Source: Phallus indusiatus (taxonomy: Eukaryota > Basidiomycota > Agaricomycetes > Phallales > Phallaceae). From it: a stretch of 64,000 nucleotides of DNA. Shown here one piece after another: positions 1-11,400 of the stretch. Position 1 is the stretch's first letter. Each line of letters starts with the position of its first letter. The position numbers and the translations under genes are program-made. The notes beneath the pieces were generated by a model. That model saw only the letters and a list, made by a program, of their open reading frames with translations, did not search any database and was not told the origin of the DNA. The stretch covers positions 62,001 through 126,000 of the forward strand of contig JAQFWX010000088.1 in the NCBI GenBank assembly GCA_027605045.1. The letters are read 5' to 3'.

Positions 1-2
1 CT

Positions 3-179
3 CCCACTGACGTTGTCGAAGGAACCGGTACTGCTGCGCCTACAGGCACCCTACCTACTCACTTGATTTCTAGCGGTAGCGGCAACAACACTACTAACGG
101 TGCTACTGCAATCTTGGCGGGTGCATTCGCTTCCACCTCTATAGCTCTGTTTGCAGGTCTATACACGCTCGTTGTTTGA
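3..179 (+). CDS. C-terminal end of a GPI-anchored cell-surface protein (partial)
   Basis: Only the last 58 codons lie in the window; the 5' part is beyond the left edge. The visible protein is rich in Thr, Ser and Gly and ends in a hydrophobic tail (AILAGAFASTSIALFAGLY) followed directly by the stop. This is the layout of a GPI-attachment signal: small residues (SGSGNN), a short spacer, then a hydrophobic C-terminus. Many basidiomycete secreted cupredoxin-like or Ser/Thr-rich wall proteins end this way, but no catalytic domain is visible, so the family cannot be named. The GPI call is inferred from composition. Confidence 0.6.
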   Translation, partial: PTDVVEGTGTAAPTGTLPTHLISSGSGNNTTNGATAILAGAFASTSIALFAGLYTLVV

Positions 180-511
180 GACGGTCGCAAAGCTAAGATG
201 TAGATATGTGTATGCGTTGCATTGGATACTATATTATTTATCTATCTGTCATTAATATGTTACAAATTACGGACTGACGGACATATATAAAAGCCATATA
301 TATTTGATGTTATATTTCTCACGAGTGCTTATTTTCTTCTATAGACGAGAAAGAGGACCTATAAGAATGGATATAACATCGTAAATGTTATACTTAAGTT
401 GTTTGGCCAAATCTGTGCGGGAGTCCCACACTAACTTAGCATCATATTACTAAGCAAATTTTCCTCCCGTTCATCAATAGTGTCGACGCGTACCATTACC
501 ATAAATTACAC
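180..511. other. Intergenic spacer, no gene seen
   Basis: AT-rich 3' region of the GPI-protein gene and upstream region of the PAC2 gene. An ACGCGT hexamer lies at 486-491, about 20 bp before the PAC2 start codon. I see no other feature. Confidence 0.6.
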
Positions 512-1502
512 ATGTCTTCACTCTTATCGTTTGATTTACCAAACTTCAACCCATTGACACTGAAAAACAAAGTTCTCGTTCTGGTTAGTCTTCTCCTAAG
601 CATGCTACTTGACTTAACCATCTAGGATCTTAGCCCATCGTGTCTGCTGCCAATGTACCACAACTCGCAGCTGACATTCTAATCGCCACTTTCTCATTAT
701 CCCGAATTGCAGTCTTTGATCCACGATATCACATTCCCATTGTGGGTGCTCGAGAAAATGGCGAACCCGGAGTGACGACGCCCATCGAACTGTTTGGAAG
801 TGAGAAGTATGACTTTGTCGTCATACAGCAACGATCACCTGTTTTGAAGGTTCGTCACCTTATCATTCGATTACTTCGAAATATTGAATTTGCTTCTGTT
901 TAGGCACAGAAGGACGCCTTCGTGTCTGCAATAATCAAATTCATCAAAGAATTCGCTTTCAAATCAGTATTATTCGTAACTGCAATCGACTCAACATATC
1001 GTACAGATGCTCAACTGAAGTACGTTAATGCTCTGTGTTATATTTTGCCCATGTGTTCATTGTCACCTTGTTTTTACTCAGCATTCCACTTTTCCATTTC
1101 ATACCACCCAAAGCTCCAAGCCGCAACACCCCAAACACACCTCTCGCCAAACTAGCAACTCTATTTCCACAATACACAACCCGCTCACCTAATGATCAAA
1201 CTTTACGTCTCCCCAACGGAGGTTTAACGAAAAGATTTATATCCGCTATATCAGACGAACTGGACGCCGGGTTCTTAATATGGATGGGGATGGAGGGGGA
1301 TAATCGCGAAGACGCCCGATTCGTTGCTAGCTTCGTAGCCAAAATTCTATCAGTTGAACGACAAGCTGAAGGTTTGTTGATACAATCCAGATTAGTTTTC
1401 ACACCTGACCGTGCTTCTTCCTCTCTTATAGATTGGAAATACCCTCAAAGTTGGATACAAGGTCTCTTCGGAACACCAAATGATCAAACATTATATGGAT
1501 AG
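512..1502 (+). CDS. Proteasome assembly chaperone 2 (PAC2/PSMG2/Add66 family)
   Basis: Five exons: 512-583, 634-849, 904-1019, 1082-1371 and 1432-1502, encoding 254 residues. The N-terminus has the family pattern: a short lead (FNPLTLKNKVLVL), then PIVSAANVPQLAADILIATF, resembling human PSMG2 PAVSVGNVGQLAMDLIIST. The middle keeps a Leu/Val-rich core (KSVLFVTAIDST, AGFLIWMGMEGDN). PAC2 pairs with PAC1 to scaffold assembly of the proteasome alpha ring in the cytosol and nucleus, and human PSMG2 is of similar length. The start was chosen because it puts the conserved strand in phase across the first 50-nt intron. Its stop lies 43 bp from the stop of the convergent transporter gene. Splice phases close at every junction. 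Confidence 0.85.
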
Positions 1503-1545
1503 GTATACAATCAAATCTTTCCTCTCCCGAAAAGGTATTATATAA

Positions 1546-4092
1546 TTAATAGAGGTATCTGAATTTGATTCTTCTTCCAGTGACCGCCTCTTTCCGTTCT
1601 ATCTCTTTGTTTAGTGAAATCAGATGTTGCCGGAAAATATAGCACATGGCGACTGTAAGTCCAGCGGTCTATGTATGTATAATTAGAAAGAAAAGTTTTG
1701 TTAGTTCTGGAAAATTTTTGATTCTCACAGCAACACAAATTCCGTACGATTTCCGATACGTTGGACCCCATGAAGTAGCCCAGATGTATCTTTGAAGGAG
1801 TAATTTGAGGTTCTCATTGAATTGAAAACCATTACGAGAATGACTCACGATCCGGCGACATTGCCTAGTTGACTCCATGCGTTAATTAATGCAAGGGCTA
1901 TCCAAATATAAGAAACCGATGTCGTCACGCAAAAAAGGGACTAACCGACGGCTCGTTTGGCAGGAGGTCGAGGAAGCGAGTTGCTTTGCCATGCGTACAG
2001 AACCACAAACCCAGCATAAGACTGAGCCTCGAGGAATCTGACGAAATGAGAATATGAGTTATGACGCCAAGTCTGGTAGTGGAAAGACGGACAGAGCTAT
2101 ATAACGAGCGGCGGTGTTCATTGTCGAAAGTGATATAACGAAGCCTACAATTCCGAGTAAAATAGGTCCTGAGATATGCCAAAATCGCTCGCCCGTGAGA
2201 TCTGCGTGACGCGCATTCATAAAAGAAAGGAATGTGGCGAAAAACCAGGGTGGGGCTGTTAATAGGAGAGTTACGGTTGTTGATTCAAATCCCAAGGTGG
2301 CGGCCAAAGCTATACGAAACAATCAATTTTATGAATCAGTTTCGTTAACCAAAGGTCAAAATGAAAGAAATCCTCAACTAGGAAAATACGCGTTGAAAGA
2401 GAGACTTAGAACCTGGGATAGGACTGCGAATGCCAGCCACCACACTTTCCAATCTGAAATTGCAAGTTTTAAACCCGTAAATTGGTTATGTTCCTCTTTT
2501 GACTCTTCCTCGTCGGCTTCTCCGACATCTTCTGACATTCTCAACATTGCGAGTCTTCGTTCTACGGGAGAAAGCCAGCGAGTTGTTGCGGGAAAGTCTG
2601 GTAAAATGAAGATAGCACAAATGGCTACGAATACCTGATGAAAGATGGAATTTTGGTATTAGTATTGAATATCCCATGGGTGAGAAGTGAATTTTACCGT
2701 CAACGCTCCTTCAATCTTCATTTTGTCAAAACAGAATGTTTGCATCAATAGAGGACGACTTACGAAGAACAACCATCTGGCAGAATATGCGTGTTCACAA
2801 GATGAAAAAACAATTCATAAATCAATGTACGCACCTCCAACCAGCTTGACCAAGTTTTCCGTCCATACCACTTAATATTCCAGCGGCTAATAGGCCGCCG
2901 AATGCATTGGACATGAGGTTACCACAATATAAAATCGCGGTCCGAAGACCTAGTTCTTTTCTAGTGTACCACTTGGACAATAGGAATAAAGCGCCTGGTT
3001 TGAAGTCAGACCAGATTATATGTGGATATTAAAAAGCGAATGCATACCCGGAAAGAAGGCAGCTTCAACGCTAATCAAAAGGAAAATATTTCATGATGTT
3101 ATATCAACGATAGAAAGCCCAAAGCTCACAATCCTAGGAAGAAACGGGTTAGGAGGGCACCTGTAAAGCTTAAAAAAAGGTCAAGTAATATACTTGTAAA
3201 AAAAAGTCAGTAGGGCACACTCTTTCGTGATCCCTGCAAAAAAATTAGATAAGATATTGTGTTCAGAATAATTCTTACCGGTGAGGATTGATAAAGTACC
3301 CCAAATCATCATGCAGACGGGAAGGTATAAACTCGGTTTCCCTAGCCAATTGAGAAGCATGTTTCTATCCCGGTATAAGAAACATCGCATGTGACCATTG
3401 AACATATTATGACGCACGATGGTATTTGCATTATGATATAGCTAAATTTATTTACACATTAAAAAAGAATTAGCCTGATTCAAATATTAAAAGTGATTCA
3501 TACCCGACATATAAGATAGATAATAATGTTGCAAACTGAGTTCCATGCAGATGTAAGTCTTCCTCAAACCCTTTAAGACGAGCCGCACTGAAAGAAGTGA
3601 ATAAAGGCGTTGTGATGATTGGTGTATCCCACCTAGCATTATTACGGTCTATCTGAAATGGAAAGTAAGGTTTAGAAATTATTATAAAATTGTGTAAATT
3701 CAGGAGCACACATAGTTCAAAACGTATATTAAGATTAATATACTCATACGGAGATCGAGTTTCCATAACCTGAAATATAAAGTGGTAAGCTGTCAAACCT
3801 AATCGTAATCCTCTGACAGTAACAACGCACAGCTTCTTCTCCAATTCCTTCCTCCCTTCTGGACCACCAAATTCAGATAACTCATCCACATATTCTGTTT
3901 CACCGTCGATAACCACTGGAAATTTTTTCGAATCAGTTTTATTTTGTGCCGGAGGCGAGGACATGATGATGATAATGGGAAGTGAGTGGGGTTGACTCGG
4001 GTTGACTTACGTGGCGCCAACTCTTCTAATGAATTTGAATTGTCATTGTGTTCTAAAATGGATCTCACGCCACGCTGGCCACTAAGAGCCAT
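1546..4092 (-). CDS. MFS transporter, allantoate permease/Tna1-like (anion:cation symporter family)
   Basis: I place 19 exons: 4092-4011, 3915-3831, 3769-3712, 3652-3633, 3587-3504, 3441-3418, 3364-3279, 3233-3219, 3160-3130, 3070-3048, 2994-2835, 2776-2764, 2715-2698, 2634-2379, 2309-2093, 2037-1946, 1897-1849, 1789-1729 and 1668-1546, encoding 498 residues. TM1 reads LILIYVLNYIDRNN and is followed by SAARLKGFEEDL, GTQFATLLSILYVGY and RTAILYCGNLMSNAFGG, all typical of the Dal5/Tna1/Liz1 branch of 12-TM plasma-membrane carriers. Members import allantoate, nicotinate, pantothenate or similar organic anions, and the substrate cannot be read here. The C-terminus has NVAGSYIW and WGPTYRKSYGICVA, also diagnostic. 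Eight internal exons are 31 nt or shorter, the smallest 13 and 15 nt. The 15-nt exon 3233-3219 has the weakest donor (GTGCCC). Confidence 0.82.
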
Positions 4093-4770
4093 ACGACACG
4101 ACCAAAGAAGATAAAAGGCCCTTGTGATGCTCTTCAAACCAGAAGGCGCACTGGCGGTAATATCGCCGCGTGACAGAGTGAATGTGACATGTGACTTACT
4201 CAGCCTTATTCTCCGGCGCGGCTACATATCAAGGCCTGAAATTAAGCGCTCAAAACGCCATTTGCTTTTTTCGGTTTTCGGTCTTTTGCACTTGACTCTG
4301 TCAACGACATTGGGGCATAGAAGATTCGCCCGTACCAACTGCAGTGAGGGATATCAAAAGTTACGAATATTTAGAGCTCTGATACCTCAACCGGTTACTA
4401 TACTACAAGTTCTTTCGGAGAATCTGTAAAATTCCCCATCTACTCTTTAATGAGATGCTTCTCTCGAAGATCGAGAGATATAGAGTGTTATGTAAGTCTT
4501 CTTTCACGTACGAGTACTGAACTAGTTTTACTCTTTTCAACACAGTTTCATAGCCCGTTGTTTGTTTGACATGCCTCGAGGTCATCGATGAAAACCACTG
4601 GGATCATGATCCTAATGTGATAAAAAATCAAGTAATGAAATTGGAAGTTCAGTACAACGCAAAATAGAATTTTCGCATTTCGTGACCCTATCGTGACCAT
4701 TGACGACAAGCTGGTTTTTTTTTTCTCTACTTTGCCTTTATTCTCGACTTGCCTTCAACTATCCATTATA
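4093..4770. other. Divergent intergenic region between transporter and RS/coiled-coil gene
   Basis: About 680 bp upstream of both flanking starts. It contains a 101-codon open frame (4124-4429 +) with no recognisable motif, which I regard as chance. A T-rich tract sits just upstream of the plus-strand start at 4771. No RNA gene or repeat was recognised. Confidence 0.5.
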
Positions 4771-6653
4771 ATGACAAAAGCAGCAGCAGACGATGTGTTT
4801 GACCGCGTTGTGGACGTGCATAGTACCAAGACTTCGAAGTCAGAATTAGAAGAAAAGTTCAGGAAATGCGGTCCAGTGTACGTTCCAGCAAAATTTCGCA
4901 AATGACGATCTCGTTGACAGGCTATCTCGCTAACAAAAGGAATAACTTGTTTCACTGGAAGGGAAATCACGATAAACCGCATATGCTCGTCGAATACGCG
5001 TCTCTTGATTCCGCGAGGGCGGCTCGCGCGTTGAGCAACGACAAATCAGGACTGCAAGTTATCAGAGCGTACAATAACGACGGTCTCATTCGCAAATTCA
5101 GAGACCTGTGCCGCTCGCACAATCAAAGCAATCGCACTCCAAAAGGTCCTGCTGCTAGAATTCGTAATAATCGGTCTCGTTCTCGTTCGCCAGTAGCTAA
5201 TAGCAATGCTACCCAACGCCGCGCGCGTTCGCGAGAACCAATTGGCTCTCGAAGACCTCTCTCGTTGTCACCAAGACGAGAAAGTCTGAGCCCTTTGAAG
5301 AAGAACAGTCGTCCGTCTTGGTACAACTTGAAGTCATCCCCGGTCAAAAAGTCGACAGCACCGGCCACAGCTCCGCAGCCTTCAACTGCGTCTTCTGACA
5401 ATAATGACTGGTCACGCTTGAAAGATCTCAAACTATTGACAGCCACGCCTATGGCCCACCATGACAATGAATCCCCGAAGCAATTTAATATTCCTACCGC
5501 TACTTCTGCTTCTGTCCTTCGTATTCCATTTGCTGGGGAAATCATTCAAATGGATTTGAGTCATCAGCTAGAAGAAAATCCAATTGGAATTATTACTATT
5601 CTCACCGCAACCGAAGCTGCTCAACAGGTAAATTCCTGCCTTCCCCAATAAAAACGGAGAGACGGCGGATTTAACGCGTTGTGTGACTTTTAGATCTGGA
5701 TGATCGTTGCTGCGCATTACAACAGTTTGAACAACCGCACCTCCGCTCGAAAAGTACTGGAAGCAGGAATAGAACTCTCAATCCGTTTAGGTCGAACGGA
5801 TACGAGACCATTCTGGTATTTGCTCGATCAGATCAATAGCCCTCACAGTAACTCCTCTTGTATGCCCGGTCTTGTACGACACCTGGAACCTCGCACTTTG
5901 GCGGATTCTGTTGATGGGCCCTTTAACTCCGTTCCTCTTGCGAATTTACCATCAACTACGAACTTGCACAATGCAACTGATTCAAGTGCGTTCATCGAAA
6001 AACCACATTGTTTTTTTAAAGTTAAATGCTATTAAAAAGACCGTGATACTACTTGGAAACCCGGAGAAAAAGACGAATGCTCTTCTAAACCTTCTGCTCT
6101 TCCTTCACGCCCTTGCGAAAGTCAAAAGAATCTCACTCCATATTCTTCAACAAAGGAAGAAATCTCGTGCCAAAAACAAAACTTAATCGACAAACTACAC
6201 GCTGAAAACAAGTCCTTGCGTTTCAAATATCGCGATCTCCTAGAAGATTTTTCTGACATAAAAGCATCGAAACGTCGGGCAGATGATGACGTTAAAGAAG
6301 AAAGAGCAGTGCGAAGAAGGCTGGAACGAGATCTGAAACAGGCCGAGGACGCTCTCAAACGTAGTAAACGAATGGAACAAACCGCGCTAGATCAACTCAG
6401 AGCGGAGGTGGAGTTTAGAAGAAAAGCTGAGCTTTTATTGGGTACTATTAAAGCTCCACCTCAACGACTCGGACCTCGCGTGGAATTACAGCAGAATATT
6501 CTTCTACAGCTGATTTCTTTGATTCAGAACGCGTCTTCTTCTTCTCAGACGACGGAGCATTCCTCGAGTTCTGGTCAAGTCCGATCGAGCGATCCCCGTG
6601 CGTCTCAGGTTCCAACTGCTCCTTCACAAGAATTGCGTACGGCCGCTCAATAA
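4771..6653 (+). CDS. RS-rich, coiled-coil protein with a weak RRM-like N-terminus; function unknown
   Basis: Proposed exons 4771-4870, 4921-5627, 5694-5985 and 6040-6653 give 570 residues. The N-terminal part resembles an RNA-recognition fold: KSELEEKFRKCG as helix 1 and HMLVEYASLDSARAARAL as an RNP1-like strand plus helix 2. A basic arginine/serine stretch follows (NNRSRSRSPVAN, RARSREPIGSRR), as in splicing-associated proteins. The C-terminal 200 residues form a long charged coiled coil (KRRADDDVKEERAVRRRLERD). The first intron (4871-4920, donor GTCCAG) is uncertain: it skips a piece that, in another frame, would look like RRM strand 2, so a sequence error or another splice pattern is possible. 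The other introns are well supported. I do not recognise an orthologue; a role in RNA metabolism is inferred from composition only. Confidence 0.6.
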
Positions 6654-7103
6654 AGAAAAGTCGATTCTGTTTTGTTATGCTGTTGTTGGACCCTCGATAT
6701 CGACCCGTCTAATCATTCACCGAATACTAATAGCTGCTAGACAATAATTAATAACTTCAAGGGTACTATAGACTATAAGTACTAACTCAAGTAAACTTTA
6801 TTTTCAAAATCAAATTCCCCTTTGAGGGATCATTTATTCCAACAGACTCAAGCGAACCTCGCATTAAATTCAGTTAAATAAGCGGGGCGTCTATAACAAG
6901 ATGTTGAATAAATGAATATACTCGATGAAACACGACGTAAATCTTGTGACAAACGCTTATACACTAACAACTGTTTTTTTCTTCTTCATCGACCACGATA
7001 CAACCGCGACTTCACCGAAACTATACGTCTTTTTTCTTCCTCTTCTTAGCGAACAACGAACAAACGATTACTCTCGGAGATTATCAGCTTTCTGGGATAC
7101 TCT
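6654..7103. other. Intergenic spacer, no gene seen
   Basis: About 450 bp, AT-rich, with T-tracts near 6973 and 7029. A possible 3' splice site (CTTCTTAG) near 7049 could belong to an upstream untranslated exon of the next gene. Nothing else is supported. Confidence 0.45.
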
Positions 7104-8009
7104 ATGCCTCAAACCACTAAAGAGGCGGAGGCACGAGAGACTTATGAGGGACGTGTCGCATGTGAAGAAGTAGGAATCCTCGTCCCTGAATCGAGCCAAC
7201 CTCTCAATCTCACGGAAGTTGAATGCAGATGCAGTCGTGGATATGACCATCATAACGAGGAAGAGACGCAGAAGTTTATAATAGAGATGAAAAAGTTGCA
7301 GTTACAAAACAGAAGCTTGGATGTAGAATTTCGGAAGGAGAAGGAGACGTTGGTCAAGGACATTGACGAATCTATAACAAAAATGAGAGAGAACGTTGGA
7401 GAGGACCTGGATATGATATTTAACGTAATTTCATGTTTTTTTTTGCTTTTCATCCGTCGTCTAAACCTTTTATTTGATTTGAAAAAGGCTTTCAAAAATG
7501 AATCTTTAGATCGTGTACATAAACGACCACGCGAAGACGAGGATGATGGTTATGATGATAACGACGTATACGAAGTAATTTCCATCGCGTCTCCGGCAGA
7601 AAGGGTAACTCAAAGTTGCGAAAATTCAAAGATAAGTGTTGATGATGAAGCTCTTGCCACACTGCTGGAACGCATTTCACCGGCCCAATTCGAGTCAAGC
7701 CATCCGAACATTAACGTACAAACGATAGAGGAGGCGAAAATGGTCTTGCTAGCGGTCAGAACCAAACTCGACGCCGAGTCTGAAGAGGAAGCGATTGGTA
7801 ATCACAACGCATCGGACGACGGGAAGATGGTGTCTGGACACGGAGGAACACTCGGGGAGAGCACTTGGTTAGATGAGTTGGCGAAGACGGTTCTTCTTCT
7901 CGTAAATCTGCGCGATCAATTCGAGAAAGGATCTCTCGAAATCCTCCTTGAACTTCAAAAGAAAGGGGGATTGAGTGATAAGAGTGGAAACCAAGACGTT
8001 CTGTACTAG
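7104..8009 (+). CDS. Hypothetical acidic protein with a short coiled coil
   Basis: Two exons, 7104-7424 and 7488-8009, separated by a 63-nt intron whose removal keeps the frame; 280 residues. Residues about 55-105 are helical and charged (QKFIIEMKKLQLQNRSLDVEF), suggesting a coiled coil. An acidic patch with a possible basic localisation signal follows the intron (HKRPREDEDDGYDDND). The C-terminal half contains helical segments (DELAKTVLLLVNLRDQFE) and no cysteine or histidine motif. I do not recognise a family. The composition loosely resembles the upstream coiled-coil gene, but that is not evidence of common origin. The start is the first ATG of the open frame; an upstream coding exon is possible. 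Confidence 0.5.
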   Translation: MPQTTKEAEARETYEGRVACEEVGILVPESSQPLNLTEVECRCSRGYDHHNEEETQKFIIEMKKLQLQNRSLDVEFRKEKETLVKDIDESITKMRENVGEDLDMIFNVISCFFLLFIRRLNLLFDLKKAFKNESLDRVHKRPREDEDDGYDDNDVYEVISIASPAERVTQSCENSKISVDDEALATLLERISPAQFESSHPNINVQTIEEAKMVLLAVRTKLDAESEEEAIGNHNASDDGKMVSGHGGTLGESTWLDELAKTVLLLVNLRDQFEKGSLEILLELQKKGGLSDKSGNQDVLY

Positions 8010-8449
8010 TTCACAGTCATACTAACTGACATTCAGCAAGTATTGATCTAGTCTCATCATCTTATGAAATATAGCTCACCACAATAATGCGATAATACCT
8101 ATATGCGTGCATACACACGTGTTAAAGACCTTATACATTTTCTCCAATCAGGGCGTCTACGGCAATTCATGAATGAAACGCGTTCGCCTACACGCCTAGG
8201 GAGGGAAAGCGCGAAAAAGATGTAGTAGCCATTGGGAGAGAACGTTTGAGCTGTGTTACCAAAAAAGGTTCGTCAGGAGAGTGACGAGGGCAGTTGTTAA
8301 TATCGTGAAACTCCAAACGAAGCATTGATTCAATAATTTCCAAGGAACAAGATGATACAAAATTGACGAGGTAAGTGTAGCCTCATAAAATACCACAAAC
8401 AAATATTATATGTAAATGCTAGTATCAGTTCGGCGAAGCATTGTCGGTA
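8010..8449. other. Intergenic spacer between convergent genes
   Basis: About 440 bp between the stops of the plus-strand hypothetical gene and peptidase copy A. It is AT-rich, and no open frame, RNA gene or repeat was recognised. Confidence 0.5.
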
Positions 8450-10996
8450 TTACAAATAATATCCCTGCCTCGTTTCCTGCATACCCTTGCTAAACCTCTT
8501 CGCCAATTCCATAAATTTCATTTCTTCCCCATTCAAATTGAGATCAGAAAGCTCCTGAGTGTCATTCTTGACGAACAGCTTATTCACAATTGGACAAACC
8601 GTTCCGACGGGAGGGAAACTTCCGTCTCTGAAGTAGTTACGGACATGCGTCAGAGCACAAACTGAAGTTCCAGCAAAAGAACCATGCTGGGGATATTTTA
8701 AATTGTGAGAAATTCCAGAAGAGATAATTTAAATACGAGGTGACCTACCCCGGGAGTATCAACTGTTAAGAGAACGGAACTGTTGAATCCTTCGGAAGCC
8801 TTTTTGGCACTGCCAACCAAGTTTAATTCGGATCGGAAAGAAACAAGAGAACTCACGAGGAAAGTGGAGTAACAGGATCTGAAAAACTTCGTCCAGTGGA
8901 AAATGGCAAATATATATTTAGCGACTCACCGAGTGTGTTGCCAATAATGAGCAGAGGGAAGGAAGTTGTTATGTCAAAGTCACCTGTATCAAGGGTATGT
9001 TAAAATATGTTAATTCCTGGCAACACTGCCTCATAATCGCACCTCCGTATCGTTCCTTCGCCTTAATTTTCCACCCTCTGTACCCGCCGTATTAGTCAAC
9101 AAGGGAGTAAACATAATTACGAGAGACATACGAGCATTCTATGCGAAACATGGACCAGATATCCCCAAGGACAGATATCTCCATGAGTTCTTCGACGTGC
9201 CTCTGAAGATCTTCCAATGTAACACCTACACCTTCGCCATCTCCACACCGAACTGCGGCTCCCCCTTCCGAAAGGGTGACAGGGACAATAGAGGACTTTG
9301 GAACATCACCGCATTTAGGAATAACATCCCTCAATTCCAAGACAAGGGCTAACATTGGCACCCCATCGCCCTTCTCTAATGCAGCAAGTGCTTCAAAGAA
9401 TGGCTCAATCTTGGTGAAAGGATCATATATGTCTCCAAAGAGAACATTTCGCACGTTTCCGTAATTTAATATAGTATAACGATCGCCATCGAAAACTGGG
9501 AATGGCCGTTGTTTCAAAGAATTGAATATGCCATTGACCCGAGCACCAACAAGAGAAGAGGTGGGTTCGTAAAGAGGGCAGTCATGTCCGGCGGTGGCGC
9601 AAGCCTCGAATATATAATCCAGGACTTTGTCAGTGTCGAGAAGGTTGCTAAACCAGCGACCTTACGTGGTGTGAATCACATGAACTAATTAGTTTCTGAG
9701 TCCGTGTATAACGCACCTGAATAGTAATCTGAGAACTCAACCACCGCTGGGAAAACGATCGCGTCAGTTGGAGAGCGTGAAATCCGGCATACATAAAGGC
9801 AAAACGAACCGTCAATTATGAGACGTTCCACATAATCCTTAAAACGAAGATGTTATTTAATTTTTATACAGATAGATGCTCGGCAACGTACAGGAAACAT
9901 AGCCGCAAATCTGAGGTCATATAGAAAGAGATGTTTCACCAAAATCACACAAACAGATGAAAGCAAACGTACGTTGCGCCTAGGACTGATCCATATGAGA
10001 AACCCCAGTACTTGAGCCTTTCAAAACCAAACGCATTCGTGATATTCAACATGTCCCGCGCCACGGCGGCAGTGCCAACATACTCAGCTATATGCTTGGA
10101 GCGAGCAGAGGCGAGTTGTCCTTCTAGACCCGATCGGGAATACGTCCAAAGCAAAGCGTCGGAGCTGGTATTGAGCAATCGTGTTCCTTCTGCATCCCAT
10201 ATCGCTCTTTCGGTGTCGTTTAAAAAAATTGAAACTTTGGGTGTTGTAGCACCAATACCTTTATATAGAAAAGTTAGCCGTTAAATCCGATGCACTTATC
10301 GATGTAGTAACTAATAGACACTATACTGTACATACCTCTTGGATCAAACCCGACGATATCGTATTCACCACCTATAATCTCTTGGATAGCTTCCCCCAGT
10401 GGTCCGCTCACCAATTCGATTCCTGAACCACCGGGACCACCTTCATACCAGACTCAGTTAATAATTGGTTGAATGATATAATTTATTCAGACCTGGATTC
10501 AGTAAGACGGGACCACGATATTCCTTTTCGGTAGCTGGTACGCGGGTCAAGGCCACAGCAACTTTCTCACCATCGGGATCCAGATGATCCATCGGAAGCT
10601 GACGAGAGCAACTAACAGGTGAAGAGGAGAGAATTTGAAGTGTTTTAACGCACCTCTAGTCGCGCGCATTCTTTACGTTCGCCGCAAAAATGCCATTTGA
10701 GGTCTGGGCTTGGAACAACCTAGTAACGATGTGGATCGTTTCAGTCGAGAGTCGAGGAGCTTGTGTCGACGCGTATGTTGACACACCTTGTGCCATTCAA
10801 ATGTGAGTGGAGTCACACTTTCATTAGTTTTGGGAAGATCGGTAGGATTGATAGAATCAGATAGATTGCTGAAAAATTTGTTAAAGAGAATGAAAGAAAG
10901 GATTGTAACCGCTGCGACGCGAGTAGCAATCAGACATTTGCTACAACGTGCTGGCAAAGAGTGTCGAACATGTTCGGTGAGAGGAGACTTGTCCAT
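8450..10996 (-). CDS. Tripeptidyl aminopeptidase-like S33 serine peptidase, copy A
   Basis: Exons: 10996-10787, 10719-10654, 10598-10493, 10440-10336, 10258-9973, 9910-9892, 9837-9810, 9746-9717, 9660-9132, 9077-9043, 8983-8930, 8878-8857, 8809-8749 and 8686-8450; 595 residues. One N-terminal hydrophobic segment (about residues 28-46, RVAAVTILSFILFNKFF) after a basic stretch suggests a type II signal anchor with the enzyme outside or in the lumen. The oxyanion-loop motif GGPGGSG follows LLNPG. The nucleophile is Ser250 in WGFSYGS, the acid is probably Asp490 in NTLDPVTP, and the base is probably His518 in TPGHGSFAG. This matches the alpha/beta-hydrolase TAP family (MEROPS S33, with the C-terminal TAP domain), which removes tripeptides or prolyl peptides from peptide N-termini. 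All triad residues are present, so activity is expected. Confidence 0.85.
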
Positions 10997-11400
10997 AGCA
11001 GTAAGCTTATTCAATTCAACTGACCTACCATTGCATCGAGGTCTGTTTATATGCAGTCGCAAACCAATTTCCAAGTCGTTCCAATGCAATGGGATCAAAG
11101 TGACACGCGTGTGTTCTCAGTCTCGGGGGAAGGCAGTTGCCTAACGTTCCATTAGATTTCCGGCAGCGCTTTGTAATGGACCATCAACGGAATCGTCGTT
11201 TTCAACTTGTCTTGGCCCTGGACCCTGTTCATGACATCATGGGGCCCGAGATCCCAATTCAGCTCATTTTCTCAAATATCACACTGGCCACTTCATTTCA
11301 AAAGAAACCAATAATGTACAAGCAACGCGCTACATACAATGGAGCGATGCTATCTGTGGACGCTAGCGGCTAACGTCAATTCGGCGGAGGGTGGCAACTA
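10997..11400. other. Spacer upstream of peptidase copy A, downstream of copy B
   Basis: About 400 bp holding the presumed copy A promoter. A CTTGGCCCTGG stretch near 11212 followed by CATGACATCAT recurs upstream of copy C, so part of the promoter was duplicated with the gene. No additional gene is seen. Confidence 0.5.

Noticed and set aside
3470..3964. Long minus-strand open frame (VMETRSPYEYINLN...) suggesting a degenerate transporter lacking TM1
   Set aside because: Another frame gives KLDLRMSILILIYVLNYIDRNN, the normal TM1, once three short introns are removed.
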